Below are positions 8,217 through 17,025 of a stretch of DNA of 64,000 bases, piece after piece. Location: assembly GCA_002412925.1 (NCBI GenBank), contig DHVZ01000069.1, positions 1 to 64,000 on the forward strand, written 5' to 3'. Position 1 is the stretch's first letter; every line of letters starts with the position of its first letter. The notes under the pieces were generated by a model that saw only the letters and a list, made by a program, of their open reading frames with translations, was not told the DNA's origin and did not search any database. Made by a program: the position numbers and the translations under genes. The DNA is from Anaerolineales bacterium UBA5195 (lineage in GTDB: Bacteria; Chloroflexota; Anaerolineae; Anaerolineales; Villigracilaceae).

Positions 8217-9782
8217 TTAGGGGATTTCAAGGCTGGCGTATTCAAACCAGTCAAAATCTGCGTTGTTTGTGCTTGGGTGCCCGTTGCTGCTGGCGTACAT
8301 ACCGAGATAGGTTCCCACAAAGCCGCCAGCCACCGGCGTGCTTAAAATACGTCCATCGACATTTTGAGCCACCAATTGCCACGTATCTGGCGTATCGGCA
8401 CGATAAAAGTGATAGGCCTGTTCATGCCCCTCCACTTTGAGATAGACACGCCCAGCTGCCAGCGGTTGTTCAGCCAGGATTTGCTCTTGTCCATTTTCGC
8501 GCTTGATCAGGCGCACGAGGAAATCGGGGTCTCGCGTGACAATAAAACGAAAGTGGAAATTATTATTTTGCAGGAGAACCAACCCGGCGCACTCCCGCTC
8601 ATTTTGCGGGGTAAATTCGAGCGCTGCCTGTGCCGAAAAATGGATGTGTTGCTGCCTTCTGCCAATAAAACTGGGGCTGGCAGGTTCTGAGAGCTGTGGG
8701 GGGCGCAGCCGCAAGCGGAGATGGCCGGGTCGTTCGGTCAGGCTGCCAAACTCATGATAAGGGGTACGCAGAGAATTCCAGTGCAAGGCAAGTTCAGGGG
8801 TGTCGAAATTATCGCGCCTGGGCACATCTGGCCAGGTTTGTTCGGGCAGGTTGGGCACAGGGTAACTAAATTCGACCCGCCCGGTTCCGGGGCTGACAAT
8901 CGGCCAACCGTCTTCCCAGCGTACTGGAGCAAGAAAGGTCTCGCGACCGAGGTTGTAGAAATAACCGCCATACGGCCTCATGGCGAGCAATACCAGCCAC
9001 CATTCACCGGCGGGCGTTTCGACAAGATCAGCGTGACCGGTTCCCACAATCGGATAATCAAGCCCGAGATGACGATGGGTCAAAATCGGGTTGCCGCGAT
9101 TGGCTTCATACGGGCCGGTGACAGTTTTGCTGCGCGCCACAGTGACTGCGTGGTGGTGGGCAGTGCCGGCCTCTGAGATGAACAGGTAATAATGCCCCTG
9201 AATCTTGTAAAGATGTGGGGATTCGGCCCAAACTGCTCCTTTGAGCGCTCCATCCCAGAGTACACGTGGTTCTCCAACCAGGCGCATAGCCTCTAAATCA
9301 AGCTCCTGTAGCCAAATTTCGGTATGTCCCTCATATTGGCTCTGAAGGGCCATTCGATTGCCGATGTACCAGGCGGATCCGTCGTCATCAAAAAACAGGG
9401 ATGGGTCAAATCCTGGGGCAGAATCCAGCCAGTTTGGTTCTGACCAGGGGCCGGAGGGATTTGTTGCGGTCACAACGAAATTACCCGATTCCGTTTTTCC
9501 GTCAACCAGGGTATTAATCACATAAAATGTGCCCTGTGAAAAGCGGATGGTTGGTGCATATAACCCGCCGGAGGGGCGGATATTCTCGAGATGGAGCTGC
9601 GAAGATCGGTCCAGAACATGCCCAATCTGACGCCAATGGATCAAGTCGCGGCTATGGAAAATTGGCAGCCCCGGAAAATATTCAAAGGTGGATGTAACCA
9701 GATAATAATCATCGCCAACCCGGCAAATGGAAGGGTCAGGGTAAAAGCCCGGCAGGATAGGGTTGCGGAAAGTTTTACTCAT
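8217..9782 (-). CDS. Glycoside hydrolase family 43 beta-xylosidase
   Basis: 521-residue GH43 enzyme with the XynB-type layout: an N-terminal five-bladed propeller (about 1-310) and a C-terminal concanavalin-like domain (about 325-520). Catalytic residues are visible: base Asp16 in YPDPS, pKa-modulating Asp126 in GFDPSLF and acid Glu187 in AESPHLY. There is no signal peptide, which is consistent with cytoplasmic xylobiose/xylotriose hydrolysis. It lies 30 nt downstream of the permease gene and directly before the GH8 gene. Arabinofuranosidase side activity is common in this family and cannot be excluded. The ribosome-binding site before ATG 9782 is weak. Confidence 0.92.
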   Translation of the reverse strand: MSKTFRNPILPGFYPDPSICRVGDDYYLVTSTFEYFPGLPIFHSRDLIHWRQIGHVLDRSSQLHLENIRPSGGLYAPTIRFSQGTFYVINTLVDGKTESGNFVVTATNPSGPWSEPNWLDSAPGFDPSLFFDDDGSAWYIGNRMALQSQYEGHTEIWLQELDLEAMRLVGEPRVLWDGALKGAVWAESPHLYKIQGHYYLFISEAGTAHHHAVTVARSKTVTGPYEANRGNPILTHRHLGLDYPIVGTGHADLVETPAGEWWLVLLAMRPYGGYFYNLGRETFLAPVRWEDGWPIVSPGTGRVEFSYPVPNLPEQTWPDVPRRDNFDTPELALHWNSLRTPYHEFGSLTERPGHLRLRLRPPQLSEPASPSFIGRRQQHIHFSAQAALEFTPQNERECAGLVLLQNNNFHFRFIVTRDPDFLVRLIKRENGQEQILAEQPLAAGRVYLKVEGHEQAYHFYRADTPDTWQLVAQNVDGRILSTPVAGGFVGTYLGMYASSNGHPSTNNADFDWFEYASLEIP

Positions 9783-9812
9783 TGGAGAGATAATCCGTTA
9801 ATGGGAAGGCAA

Positions 9813-10676
9813 TTAACCTTTGACTGCCCCGGCTGTCAGACCGGAGACAATCTGGCGTTCGGCAAACAGGTAAAAGATGATTGTAGGCAAGGCAGAGATG
9901 GCAACAAAGGCTGAAACTAGGGATAAATCCTGCCCGTATTGACCCTGGAATTGCATAATGCCAAGGGGCAAAGGCCATAACTTGTCATTGTTGATCACCA
10001 CCAGCGGAATCAGCAGGTCATTCCAACTCATAATCATGGTCAAGGCTGCCACTGCTGCCAACGCGGGCTTGGCCAGCGGGAGCAGAATGCGCCAGAAAAA
10101 ATCGAAAGCGTTGCAGCCATCGATGTAGGCCGCATCCTGGAGTTCGGCGGGGATGGCGGTAAAAAAACCGCGCAAGATCATGATGTTGCCAGAGAGCTGG
10201 AAAGCAACCTGAACAACAATGACACCCCACAAGCTATCCACTAGGTTAATTTGGCGTAGAACGAAATATACTGGCAGGATGGCAACGTTGATGGGGAACA
10301 TTAGTCCCAGGGTGAACAGTTGAAAAGCAGGTCCTTTATATCGAAATTCCATTCGGGCGAAGACAAAGGCAGCCAGGCTGCAAATCACCACTACACCGGC
10401 TGTGGCGACCAACATCACAAACAAGCTGTTTTGCAACATTCTCCAAAAGGAATAACTTGGATTTGTTAAAACTGCGATGATATTTTCCACCCGCGGAGGA
10501 ATGGGCAGGGTATATGGATGCGCCATCAGTTCACCGCGCGTCTTCAAGGCGCCAAAGACCAGCATGATGATCGGGACAAAAACGACCATAACAACGAACG
10601 AAAGGACCGCATATTGAAGAACACGCTGAAGGGTGCGAGTTAAGTTCCAGGATAAACGTGGGTAGGTTTTACTCAT
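9813..10676 (-). CDS. Carbohydrate ABC transporter permease, MalG/UgpE type
   Basis: 287-residue membrane protein with six predicted transmembrane segments and the EAA-loop motif ELQDAAYIDGCNAFDFF...LP that contacts the ATPase. ATG 10676 is preferred from three consecutive ATG codons (10682, 10679, 10676), because AAAAGGA at 10684-10690 then has a 7-nt spacer. The gene start overlaps the end of the preceding permease. With its partner and the binding protein it forms a CUT1 importer, probably for xylo-oligosaccharides given the four hydrolases that follow. No ATPase gene is in this operon, so a shared MsiK/UgpC-type ATPase elsewhere is expected. Confidence 0.9.
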   Translation of the reverse strand: MSKTYPRLSWNLTRTLQRVLQYAVLSFVVMVVFVPIIMLVFGALKTRGELMAHPYTLPIPPRVENIIAVLTNPSYSFWRMLQNSLFVMLVATAGVVVICSLAAFVFARMEFRYKGPAFQLFTLGLMFPINVAILPVYFVLRQINLVDSLWGVIVVQVAFQLSGNIMILRGFFTAIPAELQDAAYIDGCNAFDFFWRILLPLAKPALAAVAALTMIMSWNDLLIPLVVINNDKLWPLPLGIMQFQGQYGQDLSLVSAFVAISALPTIIFYLFAERQIVSGLTAGAVKG

Positions 10677-10689
10677 CATCATGTCCTTT

Positions 10690-11634
10690 TTAGAGACCAC
10701 TCAGGTCATCAGGCTTACGGGTCAGGTACTGGTAGATCAGCGAAAAGATCAAGCAGATCAGGAACATGTAAATTGCCACAGCAGAGCCATAGCCAAGCTG
10801 GAAACGGACAAACCCGAACCGGTACATATAAGTGGCCATCGTTTCGCTGGCGTTGACCGGTCCGCCTTTGGTCATGATCCAGACCAGGATGAATTGCTGG
10901 AGTGAACCCAGCACAGAGAGATAGACTGAGGTACGAATAGTACCGCCCAGCAAGGGCAGGGTGATGTAGAGGAAATTCTGAAGGGAATTGGCGCCATCGA
11001 TCCGCCCGGCTTCTTCAACTTCCTGGGGAATGTTTTGCAAACCGGTCATAAACAGGAGCATGTGGTAGCCAAAATATTTCCAGGTGAGCGCCGCAAAGAT
11101 GGCTGGCAAGACGAGACTGGTATCACCCAGCCAGGGACGCGCCTGCCCACCCATGAAAAGGAGCACGGCGTTAACAAAACCACGATCTGGATCGGGATTC
11201 AAGATGAACAACCACATCAGGGCTGCGATTACTTCAGAAAGAACATACGGTAGGAAAAAGATGGTGCGGAAAAAGACCCGTCCAGGCAAATTGCGCCCCA
11301 CCAGCACGGCCAGCATCATCGATAATGGCAATTGAACGCAAAGGGAAAGGAGAATGATCAGGAAACCATTTCGAAGCGCAATCAGGAAAACCTTATCCTT
11401 CAGAATATTCTTGAAATTATTCAGACCGACAAAATCTACCGCCGGACCGAAGCCCTTCCAATTAAAAAGGCTGTAATAAATGGACTGGAAGATGGGATAG
11501 ACGACAAAAAGCATGAAGAGGATAATGGCTGGCAGCAGGAACAGGAAAATCATCAGGCTGTCCTGAGGCTTGCGAGGCGAGCCTGATCCTGGTTTAAGTT
11601 TTAAGACGTCTGGAATGGCGGGGAGTGACTGCAT
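10690..11634 (-). CDS. Carbohydrate ABC transporter permease, MalF/UgpA type
   Basis: 314-residue permease of the CUT1 family with an extended cytoplasmic N-terminus, about six transmembrane segments and the EAA motif EVEEAGRIDGANSLQNF...LP. The ATG at 11634 has GGAG 6 nt upstream; a longer in-frame extension to 11700 lacks a ribosome-binding site. It is located 82 nt after the binding-protein stop and overlaps the start of the MalG-type partner. It should form the heterodimeric channel of the oligosaccharide importer. Confidence 0.9.
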   Translation of the reverse strand: MQSLPAIPDVLKLKPGSGSPRKPQDSLMIFLFLLPAIILFMLFVVYPIFQSIYYSLFNWKGFGPAVDFVGLNNFKNILKDKVFLIALRNGFLIILLSLCVQLPLSMMLAVLVGRNLPGRVFFRTIFFLPYVLSEVIAALMWLFILNPDPDRGFVNAVLLFMGGQARPWLGDTSLVLPAIFAALTWKYFGYHMLLFMTGLQNIPQEVEEAGRIDGANSLQNFLYITLPLLGGTIRTSVYLSVLGSLQQFILVWIMTKGGPVNASETMATYMYRFGFVRFQLGYGSAVAIYMFLICLIFSLIYQYLTRKPDDLSGL

Positions 11635-11716
11635 AAGTATCTCCAGTAAAGTCAAGAAATGTTGCGGGGATCGGTTTGTTGCCAACCCCGATCCCCGCAT
11701 AGTCGAGAGTGCTTGC

Positions 11717-13081
11717 TTACTTTAGTTCCTGCGCAGCCGAATCTTCGATTGCCTGGGCAGCCTGTTCAGGGGTTAGCGTGCCGGCAAAGAGACCCTGGGT
11801 GCTGTCGTTGATGACAGAGCCCATGGCAGGGGGGAGCGCCTGATCGTAGTACAGTTGGAAGTACTTCGCAGAAGCGAGGCTCTTCTGGAGCGTAATCATT
11901 AAAGGATCGGTCATGCCAACTTCGCCGCCCTTAACCACCGGGATGGCAACGTTGATTTTAACTAATGCCTGCTGCGCTTCTGCTGTTGTCAGATACTTGA
12001 CAAAGTCAATCGCTTCGGGGGAAGCGTTCTTGCCAATTGCAAAGCCATTTCCGCCGCCAACGGCGTCATTCGGATCGCCTTTGCCGCCCTCAACCATCGG
12101 GAAGGGGAACCAACCGAGGTCATCGCCGATGCCGTTTTTGTCTTCGCTGTTGTCTTTCTGGACAGCTGGAGCCCACTGGCCCATCAGTTCCATGGCAGCC
12201 TTGCCATTGCCCATGGCTGTGGCTTCATCGCCATAGGTTGCGCCGAGGAAACCATCCTGGAAGGGCTCGAGGGCAACCAGTTCCTGGATCATCGCGCCAG
12301 CCTTGACAAAGGGTTCATCGGTGAAGGAACCTGTGCGAAGCAGCGCGCCTTCAAAATTGGCTTTGCCGCCCAAACGAGTGACGAGGTAAGCCCACATGTG
12401 CATGCCAGGCCACTTGTCGCCTCCGCCCAGAGCGATAGGGGTAATGCCAGCCGCCTTGAGTTTCTTGACAGCTTCGATGAATTCAGACCAGGTCGTGGGC
12501 GGAGTATCGATGCCCGCCTGCTTGAACAGGGCTTTGTTGTACCAGAACCCGATCATGCCCATATCCCACGGCACGCCATAGTTCTGACCCTTGTAGGCAT
12601 ACACCCCCAGCGCGCCGGGAGCGAACGTGTTGCGCCATGCGCCGCCATCGGCATCGAGATCGGCAGTGATGTCTTTGAGTAAACCAGCATTGGCATATTC
12701 GTTCATGACGCCGCCGCCCCAGCTCTGGAAGATATCCGGCGGTTCGCCAGACTGCATCACAGTGGTCAGCTTGGTTTTGAAGGCTTCATTTTCCAAAACG
12801 GAAATTTCAATGGTCACGTTTGGATGAGCGGCCGTGTATTCATCAGCGAGTTTCTGCCAGACGTCTTTGTGCTCTCCTGCGGTTGAAATGTGCCACCAGG
12901 TGATGGTGACTTTCTCTGCCGCCGGAGCTGCAGGAGCTTCTGTCGCTTTGGGAGCTTCGGCTGCCGGGGCAGCCGGTTGAGCCGGGGCTTCGGTGGCTGG
13001 GGCGGCAGGTGCGCCGCAGGCCGCTAAAAGCATGCTGATGAGGATCAGTAGGCTGAGTACATTCAAAATTGACTTGCGCAT
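11717..13081 (-). CDS. Extracellular solute-binding lipoprotein (family 1), xylan operon
   Basis: 454-residue CUT1 binding protein. The signal peptide ends LLAAC (Cys22) and is followed by an Ala/Pro/Thr/Glu linker of about 30 residues typical of Chloroflexota lipoproteins. The mature part begins VTITWWHI and has the usual family-1 pattern, including QSWGGGVMNEYANAGLL and the GQWAPAV ligand-cleft region. ATG 13081 has AAGGAG upstream; the longer reading frame runs back through the operator and is not used. It is the first structural gene after the 24-bp operator and the receptor for the two permeases that follow. The ligand is inferred to be xylo-oligosaccharide from the operon's GH43/GH8/GH10/GH3 content. 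Confidence 0.92.
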   Translation of the reverse strand: MRKSILNVLSLLILISMLLAACGAPAAPATEAPAQPAAPAAEAPKATEAPAAPAAEKVTITWWHISTAGEHKDVWQKLADEYTAAHPNVTIEISVLENEAFKTKLTTVMQSGEPPDIFQSWGGGVMNEYANAGLLKDITADLDADGGAWRNTFAPGALGVYAYKGQNYGVPWDMGMIGFWYNKALFKQAGIDTPPTTWSEFIEAVKKLKAAGITPIALGGGDKWPGMHMWAYLVTRLGGKANFEGALLRTGSFTDEPFVKAGAMIQELVALEPFQDGFLGATYGDEATAMGNGKAAMELMGQWAPAVQKDNSEDKNGIGDDLGWFPFPMVEGGKGDPNDAVGGGNGFAIGKNASPEAIDFVKYLTTAEAQQALVKINVAIPVVKGGEVGMTDPLMITLQKSLASAKYFQLYYDQALPPAMGSVINDSTQGLFAGTLTPEQAAQAIEDSAAQELK

Positions 13082-13234
13082 CTTTCTTCTCCTTCTAGGA
13101 ATTGAGAATCGGGTATACTCACTTTGTGTGGAGCCATGCTCCTCACATTTCCGCAGGTCTTCCCTCGTCTGTCCAAGGCAGGAAGGCCTGCTTTTACAAT
13201 TTTTGGGTTCCCACTCACCTCCTTCCTGTTTTAT

Positions 13235-13258
13235 GCTTCCGGTAACGTTACCGGAAGC
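13235..13258 (-). promoter_or_regulatory. 24-bp perfect palindromic operator for the LacI-type regulator
   Basis: A perfect palindrome centred at 13246/13247 with core CCGGTAACGTTACCGG sits between the regulator's terminator and the binding-protein gene, about 150 nt upstream of the start codon. The even, CG-centred form is classical for LacI/GalR proteins. A related half-symmetric site lies in front of the regulator gene itself (14338-14364). Confidence 0.85.
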
Positions 13259-13268
13259 TGCAAAAAAA

Positions 13269-13310
13269 GAGAAAACCAAATAACTTCATCTGAAGTTATT
13301 TGGTTTTCTC
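13269..13310 (-). terminator. Rho-independent terminator overlapping the 3' end of the LacI-type gene
   Basis: Perfect 20-bp arms (13269-13288 and 13291-13310) with a 2-nt centre. On the minus strand the stem is followed by TCTTTTTTTG, a good U tract. It covers the stop codon of the LacI-type regulator and separates it from the operator and the structural genes. Confidence 0.85.
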
Positions 13311-14315
13311 GAGGATTTTACAAGAACTGCGCACAACCAGTTCGGTCTGCACTTGATGGGTCTTCTCTACCAATGTTATGCCGCCAATCAAATCAATCAG
13401 CATTTTCGTAGCGATATAACCCATTTCGCCAATAAACTGATCCACTGTGGTCAGATTGAGATAGGCCGCATCGGGGATGTTATCAAAGCCAACTAACGAA
13501 AGATCTTCAGGGATGCGCAGTCCCAGTTCGCGGGTCACCTGGAAAACGCCCAACGCAGACTGATCATTCGAGGCAAAAATCGCAGTTGGGGGATTTTCCA
13601 GCGCAAGCAATTCGCGGGTGCAGCGCATGGCCGTTTCGGTGGTGTAATCCCCGGCCAGGATCAAGGCCTGATCGACAGGCAGTCCTGCCCTTTGGAGCGC
13701 TTCGCGGTACCCATTGAGACGGCGCGTCGCACTTTCCAACTCTGTACGTCCGCTGATGAAACCGATCCGCTGGTGCCCAAGCCCAATCAAGTATTGCATC
13801 GCATCCAGAGCGCCCTGGTAATTCGTAGCATGCACCGATGGATAGTTGGGATTCATCGCTAGCGGATCGATGGAGACAATCGGCGCAGCACTGACAAAAT
13901 CTGCTTCGGCTGGGGCAACGATGATCAGACCATCGGTAATGGAGTTATTCAATAAAGAAACGTATTGCTGCTCGTGCAAGGCTGTTCCGTGCTTGCGGAT
14001 ATCCCCCGTGGTGTAGACCAGCAGGTCATACTCTGATTCTGCGATCGCCCGATTGACACCCTTCATAACCTCAATCGCATAGGGAAAAGCGATATCCGGC
14101 ATGATCAACCCGACCAGGTTGGTTTTTTGCCCACGCATACTCCGCGCTGCCAGGCTGGAGGTATACCCAAGCCGCTCGATCACTTGCTGAATGCGGGCTT
14201 GCGTTTCCTCGGCGACATCCACCTTGCCATTCAAGACACGTGAAACGGTGGAAACCGAAACACCCGCTGCCTGGGCAACATCTTGAATTTTGATGGTCTG
14301 TTTTGTATGTCGCAT
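13296..14315 (-). CDS. LacI-family transcriptional regulator of the xylan operon
   Basis: 339-residue LacI/GalR repressor: N-terminal HTH with IQDVAQAAGVSVSTVSRVLNG (about 10-30), hinge helix, and a periplasmic-binding-fold sensor domain (LVGLIMPDI...FASNDQSALG...LSLVGFDNIPDA). It lies directly upstream of, and in the same direction as, the binding protein/permease/hydrolase genes, but is insulated by its own terminator. The palindromic operators at 13235-13258 and 14338-14364 suggest that it represses both the operon and itself, with a xylo-oligosaccharide as inferred inducer. Confidence 0.92.
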   Translation of the reverse strand: MRHTKQTIKIQDVAQAAGVSVSTVSRVLNGKVDVAEETQARIQQVIERLGYTSSLAARSMRGQKTNLVGLIMPDIAFPYAIEVMKGVNRAIAESEYDLLVYTTGDIRKHGTALHEQQYVSLLNNSITDGLIIVAPAEADFVSAAPIVSIDPLAMNPNYPSVHATNYQGALDAMQYLIGLGHQRIGFISGRTELESATRRLNGYREALQRAGLPVDQALILAGDYTTETAMRCTRELLALENPPTAIFASNDQSALGVFQVTRELGLRIPEDLSLVGFDNIPDAAYLNLTTVDQFIGEMGYIATKMLIDLIGGITLVEKTHQVQTELVVRSSCKILEKTK

Positions 14316-14337
14316 AGAGCCTCTGCTGAAGGAGTTC

Positions 14338-14364
14338 CCGGTAAGGTTGCCGGTAACGTTGCCG
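14338..14364 (-). promoter_or_regulatory. Predicted autoregulatory operator upstream of the LacI-type gene
   Basis: Two overlapping near-palindromes share the core of the 24-bp operator: CCGGTAAGGTTGCCGG (14338-14353) and GCCGGTAACGTTGCCG (14349-14364). The second contains the same GGTAACGTT core as the site at 13235-13258. They lie about 23-50 nt upstream of the regulator's start codon, where they could block its promoter. Confidence 0.65.
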
Positions 14365-14531
14365 ATATTATTGCATAAACGAATCGAAATGTCAAGCCTG
14401 AATTATGGAGGTGCTCCGGGCATCCTTGACACAAAAGATAGGTGGCGGTTTGCATCAAAATTTAATATTTCTACTCAGGCAAAACTTCTCCCGGAAGGGA
14501 TAGTCAGTACCAAAACACCAATTTGTCCAAA

Positions 14532-14560
14532 GACAGCCCCGGTTTTTCGCCGGGGCTGTC
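14532..14560 (-). terminator. Terminator-like hairpin downstream of katG
   Basis: An 11-bp GC-rich stem (GACAGCCCCGG at 14532-14542, CCGGGGCTGTC at 14550-14560) with a 7-nt loop sits 58 nt beyond the katG stop on the minus strand. The T run after the stem is weak on the minus strand (TCTTTGG) and better on the plus strand (AGGTTTTT). The rest of the 302-nt gap up to the LacI-type gene holds only the operator and no coding signal. Confidence 0.65.
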
Positions 14561-14617
14561 AGGTTTTTAAACTGAATTGGCCAGGTCAGTTGACGACTGG
14601 ACCCGTTTCTGCCATGC

Positions 14618-16885
14618 TCAGATTAGATCGAAGCGATCCAGATTCATGACCTTGTTCCAGGCCACAATAAAGTCACGCACGAACTTCTCTTTGGCGTCGT
14701 TCTGGGCATAGACTTCAGCCAGGGCTCGCAGTTGCGAGTTGGAGCCAAAAACCAGGTCAACACGCGTGCCGCTCCACTTGACTTCACCGGTTTTGCGATC
14801 GTGGGCATTGAAGGTGTCAGCTGCTTCTGAAGTGGGGTGCCAGGCAATGCTCATGTCGAGCAAATTGACGAAGAAGTCGTTGGTTAGTTTGCCAGTCTGT
14901 TTGGTAAACACACCATGCGGCGAATTGCCCACGTTGGCGCCCAGAACGCGCAATCCGCCAACGAGCACGGTCATTTCAGGCGCGCTCAAGGTCAGGAGTT
15001 GCGCCTTGTCGATCAGCATTTCTTCAGCCGACACGGTGAAGGCTGTCTTCTGGTAATTGCGAAAGCCGTCAGCTTCGGGCTCGAGCACGGCGAACGATTC
15101 CACATCAGTCTGTTCCTGCAAGGCGTCGGCGCGGCCCGGGGTGAAGGGCACTTCCACATCGTAGCCGGCGGCCCTGGCCGCAGCTTCCACCGCAGCACAG
15201 CCACCCAACACGATCAGATCGGCCAGCGATACTTTCTTGCTACCCGACTGTGCGCTGTTGAAAGCTTTCTGGATACCTTCGAGCACGCCCAGCACCTTGG
15301 CCAGTTGCGCAGGTTGGTTGGCTGCCCAATCCTTTTGCGGAGCCAGACGGATGCGCGCGCCATTGGCGCCGCCGCGCTTGTCCGAGCCGCGGAAGGTCGA
15401 GGCCGAAGCCCAGGCAGTGGAGACCAGCTCGGAGATGGACAAGCCCGAGGCCAGGATTTTGGCCTTGAGATCAGCAATGTCTTTGGCGTCAACCAGCGGA
15501 TGATTAACCGCCGGAACCGGGTCCTGCCAGATCAGGTCTTCGGCCGGGACTTCCGGACCGAGGTAGCGGACTTTTGGCCCCATGTCGCGGTGGGTCAGCT
15601 TGAACCAGGCGCGGGCAAAGGCATCGGCAAAAGCCTGCGGGTCCTTCTGGAAACGGCGCGCAATCGGCTCGTAGATCGGATCAAACCGCAGCGATAGGTC
15701 GGCGGTGGTCATCATGGGCGGATGTTTTTTGGATGGGTCATGCGCATCGGGAATCATGTGCTCGGGCTTAACGTTCTTGGGAGTCCACTGCTGGGCACCC
15801 GCCGGGCTCTTGACCAGTTCCCACTCGTAGCCAAAAAGCATCTCGAAGTAGCCCATGTCCCATTGAGTGGGGTTGGGTTTCCAGGCACCTTCGATGCCGC
15901 TGGATGTGGTGTGGACGCCCACGCCGCTGCCGAGGCTGTTCTTCCAGCCAAGCCCCATTTCTTCCAGTGGGGCGGCTTCGGGTTCGCGTCCGACCAGTTT
16001 CGGGTCGCCGGCACCATGCGCCTTGCCGAAGGTATGTCCGCCGGCGACAAGAGCGACAGTTTCTTCATCGTTCATCGCCATGCGGGCGAAAGTCTCACGC
16101 ACATCAATGCCCGAAGCGACCGGGTCGGGGTTGCCATCTGGGCCTTCGGGGTTGACATAGATCAAGCCCATCTGCACTGCAGCCAGCGGGTTCTCCAGGT
16201 TGCGCCCGTGCATCTTCCCATCCGCCGTGTCGTCGGACACGAGCACCGCGCCCTCTTTTTCGACGCCCTCGGAACCGTGGGCGTAGCGAATGTCGCCGCC
16301 CAGCCATTTGTCTTCGCTACCCCAATAGACATCTTCCTCAGGCTGCCAGATGTCGGCGCGTCCCCCGCCAAAGCCGAAGGTCTTAAAACCCATCGACTCG
16401 AGCGCCACGTTGCCGGCCAGGATCAGCAGGTCGGCCCACGAAATCCTGTTGCCGTATTTCTGCTTGATCGGCCACAGCAGGCGGCGCGCCTTGTCCAGGT
16501 TGACGTTGTCGGGCCAGCTGTTAAGTGGCGCAAAACGCTGGTTGCCGGTGCCGCCGCCACCGCGGCCATCCGCGGTGCGGTAAGTGCCAGCGCTGTGCCA
16601 GGCCATGCGGATCATCAGACCGCCGTAATGGCCCCAATCGGCGGGCCACCAATCCTGTGAATCAGTCATCAGCGCGGATAGATCCTGTTTCAGAGCAGCC
16701 AGATCCAGCTTCTTGAATTCTTCGGCATAGTCGAAATCGGGACCCAGTGGATTGGAGGCCGGGGCGTGCTGGTGCAGGATGCCCAGGTTCAGTTGATTCG
16801 GCCACCAGTCCTGGTTCGAGGTGCCTCTGCCGGCAGTGGTTCTGCCAGCATGACCGGTTACCGGACACTTGCTTTCGTTGCTCAT
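14618..16885 (-). CDS. katG: Catalase-peroxidase KatG
   Basis: 755-residue bifunctional heme catalase-peroxidase that removes H2O2. The distal Arg-Trp-His triad is in MIRMAWHSAGTYR (Arg93, Trp96, His97), where the Trp belongs to the Met-Tyr-Trp adduct. The proximal heme ligand is in VAGGHTFGKAHGAG. Both the heme domain and the degenerate C-terminal peroxidase domain are present, giving the usual family length. No signal peptide is visible, so it is cytoplasmic. GGAGAA precedes ATG 16885. It lies 140 nt downstream of, and in line with, a PerR-type repressor, a standard peroxide-response pairing. Confidence 0.97.
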   Translation of the reverse strand: MSNESKCPVTGHAGRTTAGRGTSNQDWWPNQLNLGILHQHAPASNPLGPDFDYAEEFKKLDLAALKQDLSALMTDSQDWWPADWGHYGGLMIRMAWHSAGTYRTADGRGGGGTGNQRFAPLNSWPDNVNLDKARRLLWPIKQKYGNRISWADLLILAGNVALESMGFKTFGFGGGRADIWQPEEDVYWGSEDKWLGGDIRYAHGSEGVEKEGAVLVSDDTADGKMHGRNLENPLAAVQMGLIYVNPEGPDGNPDPVASGIDVRETFARMAMNDEETVALVAGGHTFGKAHGAGDPKLVGREPEAAPLEEMGLGWKNSLGSGVGVHTTSSGIEGAWKPNPTQWDMGYFEMLFGYEWELVKSPAGAQQWTPKNVKPEHMIPDAHDPSKKHPPMMTTADLSLRFDPIYEPIARRFQKDPQAFADAFARAWFKLTHRDMGPKVRYLGPEVPAEDLIWQDPVPAVNHPLVDAKDIADLKAKILASGLSISELVSTAWASASTFRGSDKRGGANGARIRLAPQKDWAANQPAQLAKVLGVLEGIQKAFNSAQSGSKKVSLADLIVLGGCAAVEAAARAAGYDVEVPFTPGRADALQEQTDVESFAVLEPEADGFRNYQKTAFTVSAEEMLIDKAQLLTLSAPEMTVLVGGLRVLGANVGNSPHGVFTKQTGKLTNDFFVNLLDMSIAWHPTSEAADTFNAHDRKTGEVKWSGTRVDLVFGSNSQLRALAEVYAQNDAKEKFVRDFIVAWNKVMNLDRFDLI

Positions 16886-16925
16886 CTTGGTTCTCCTTTT
16901 TTGAAGTGGGTTGAGAAGTGGTTAG

Positions 16926-17019
16926 CTGGTGCGGCGCACCAGGTTTAACGGGAGTTCTTCAGGCTTGGGTTGGTTGCTCCGTTAAGTGGGTTTTGCCTGA
17001 AGGTCTGGTGCGACGCACC
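16926..17019 (-). promoter_or_regulatory. Structured leader between perR-type gene and katG
   Basis: Three short inverted repeats fill the 140-nt gap: CTGGTGC/GCACCAG at 16926-16942, an imperfect TTAACGG(G)AG/CTCCGTTAA pair at about 16944-16980, and GGTGCG/CGCACC at 17007-17019. The first and third share the same stem sequence. They could fold as an RNA leader or act as protein sites; function is not evident. Confidence 0.35.
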
Positions 17020-17025
17020 GTTAGC

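Noticed and set aside
13178..13191. GCAGGAAGGCCTGC as a regulatory stem in the xylan operon leader
   Set aside because: Only 5-bp arms, no supporting context, and the larger palindrome at 13235 explains regulation.
14915..15697. 260-codon plus-strand frame opposite katG
   Set aside because: Antisense shadow of a well-supported KatG gene, with composition typical of a GC-biased complementary frame.
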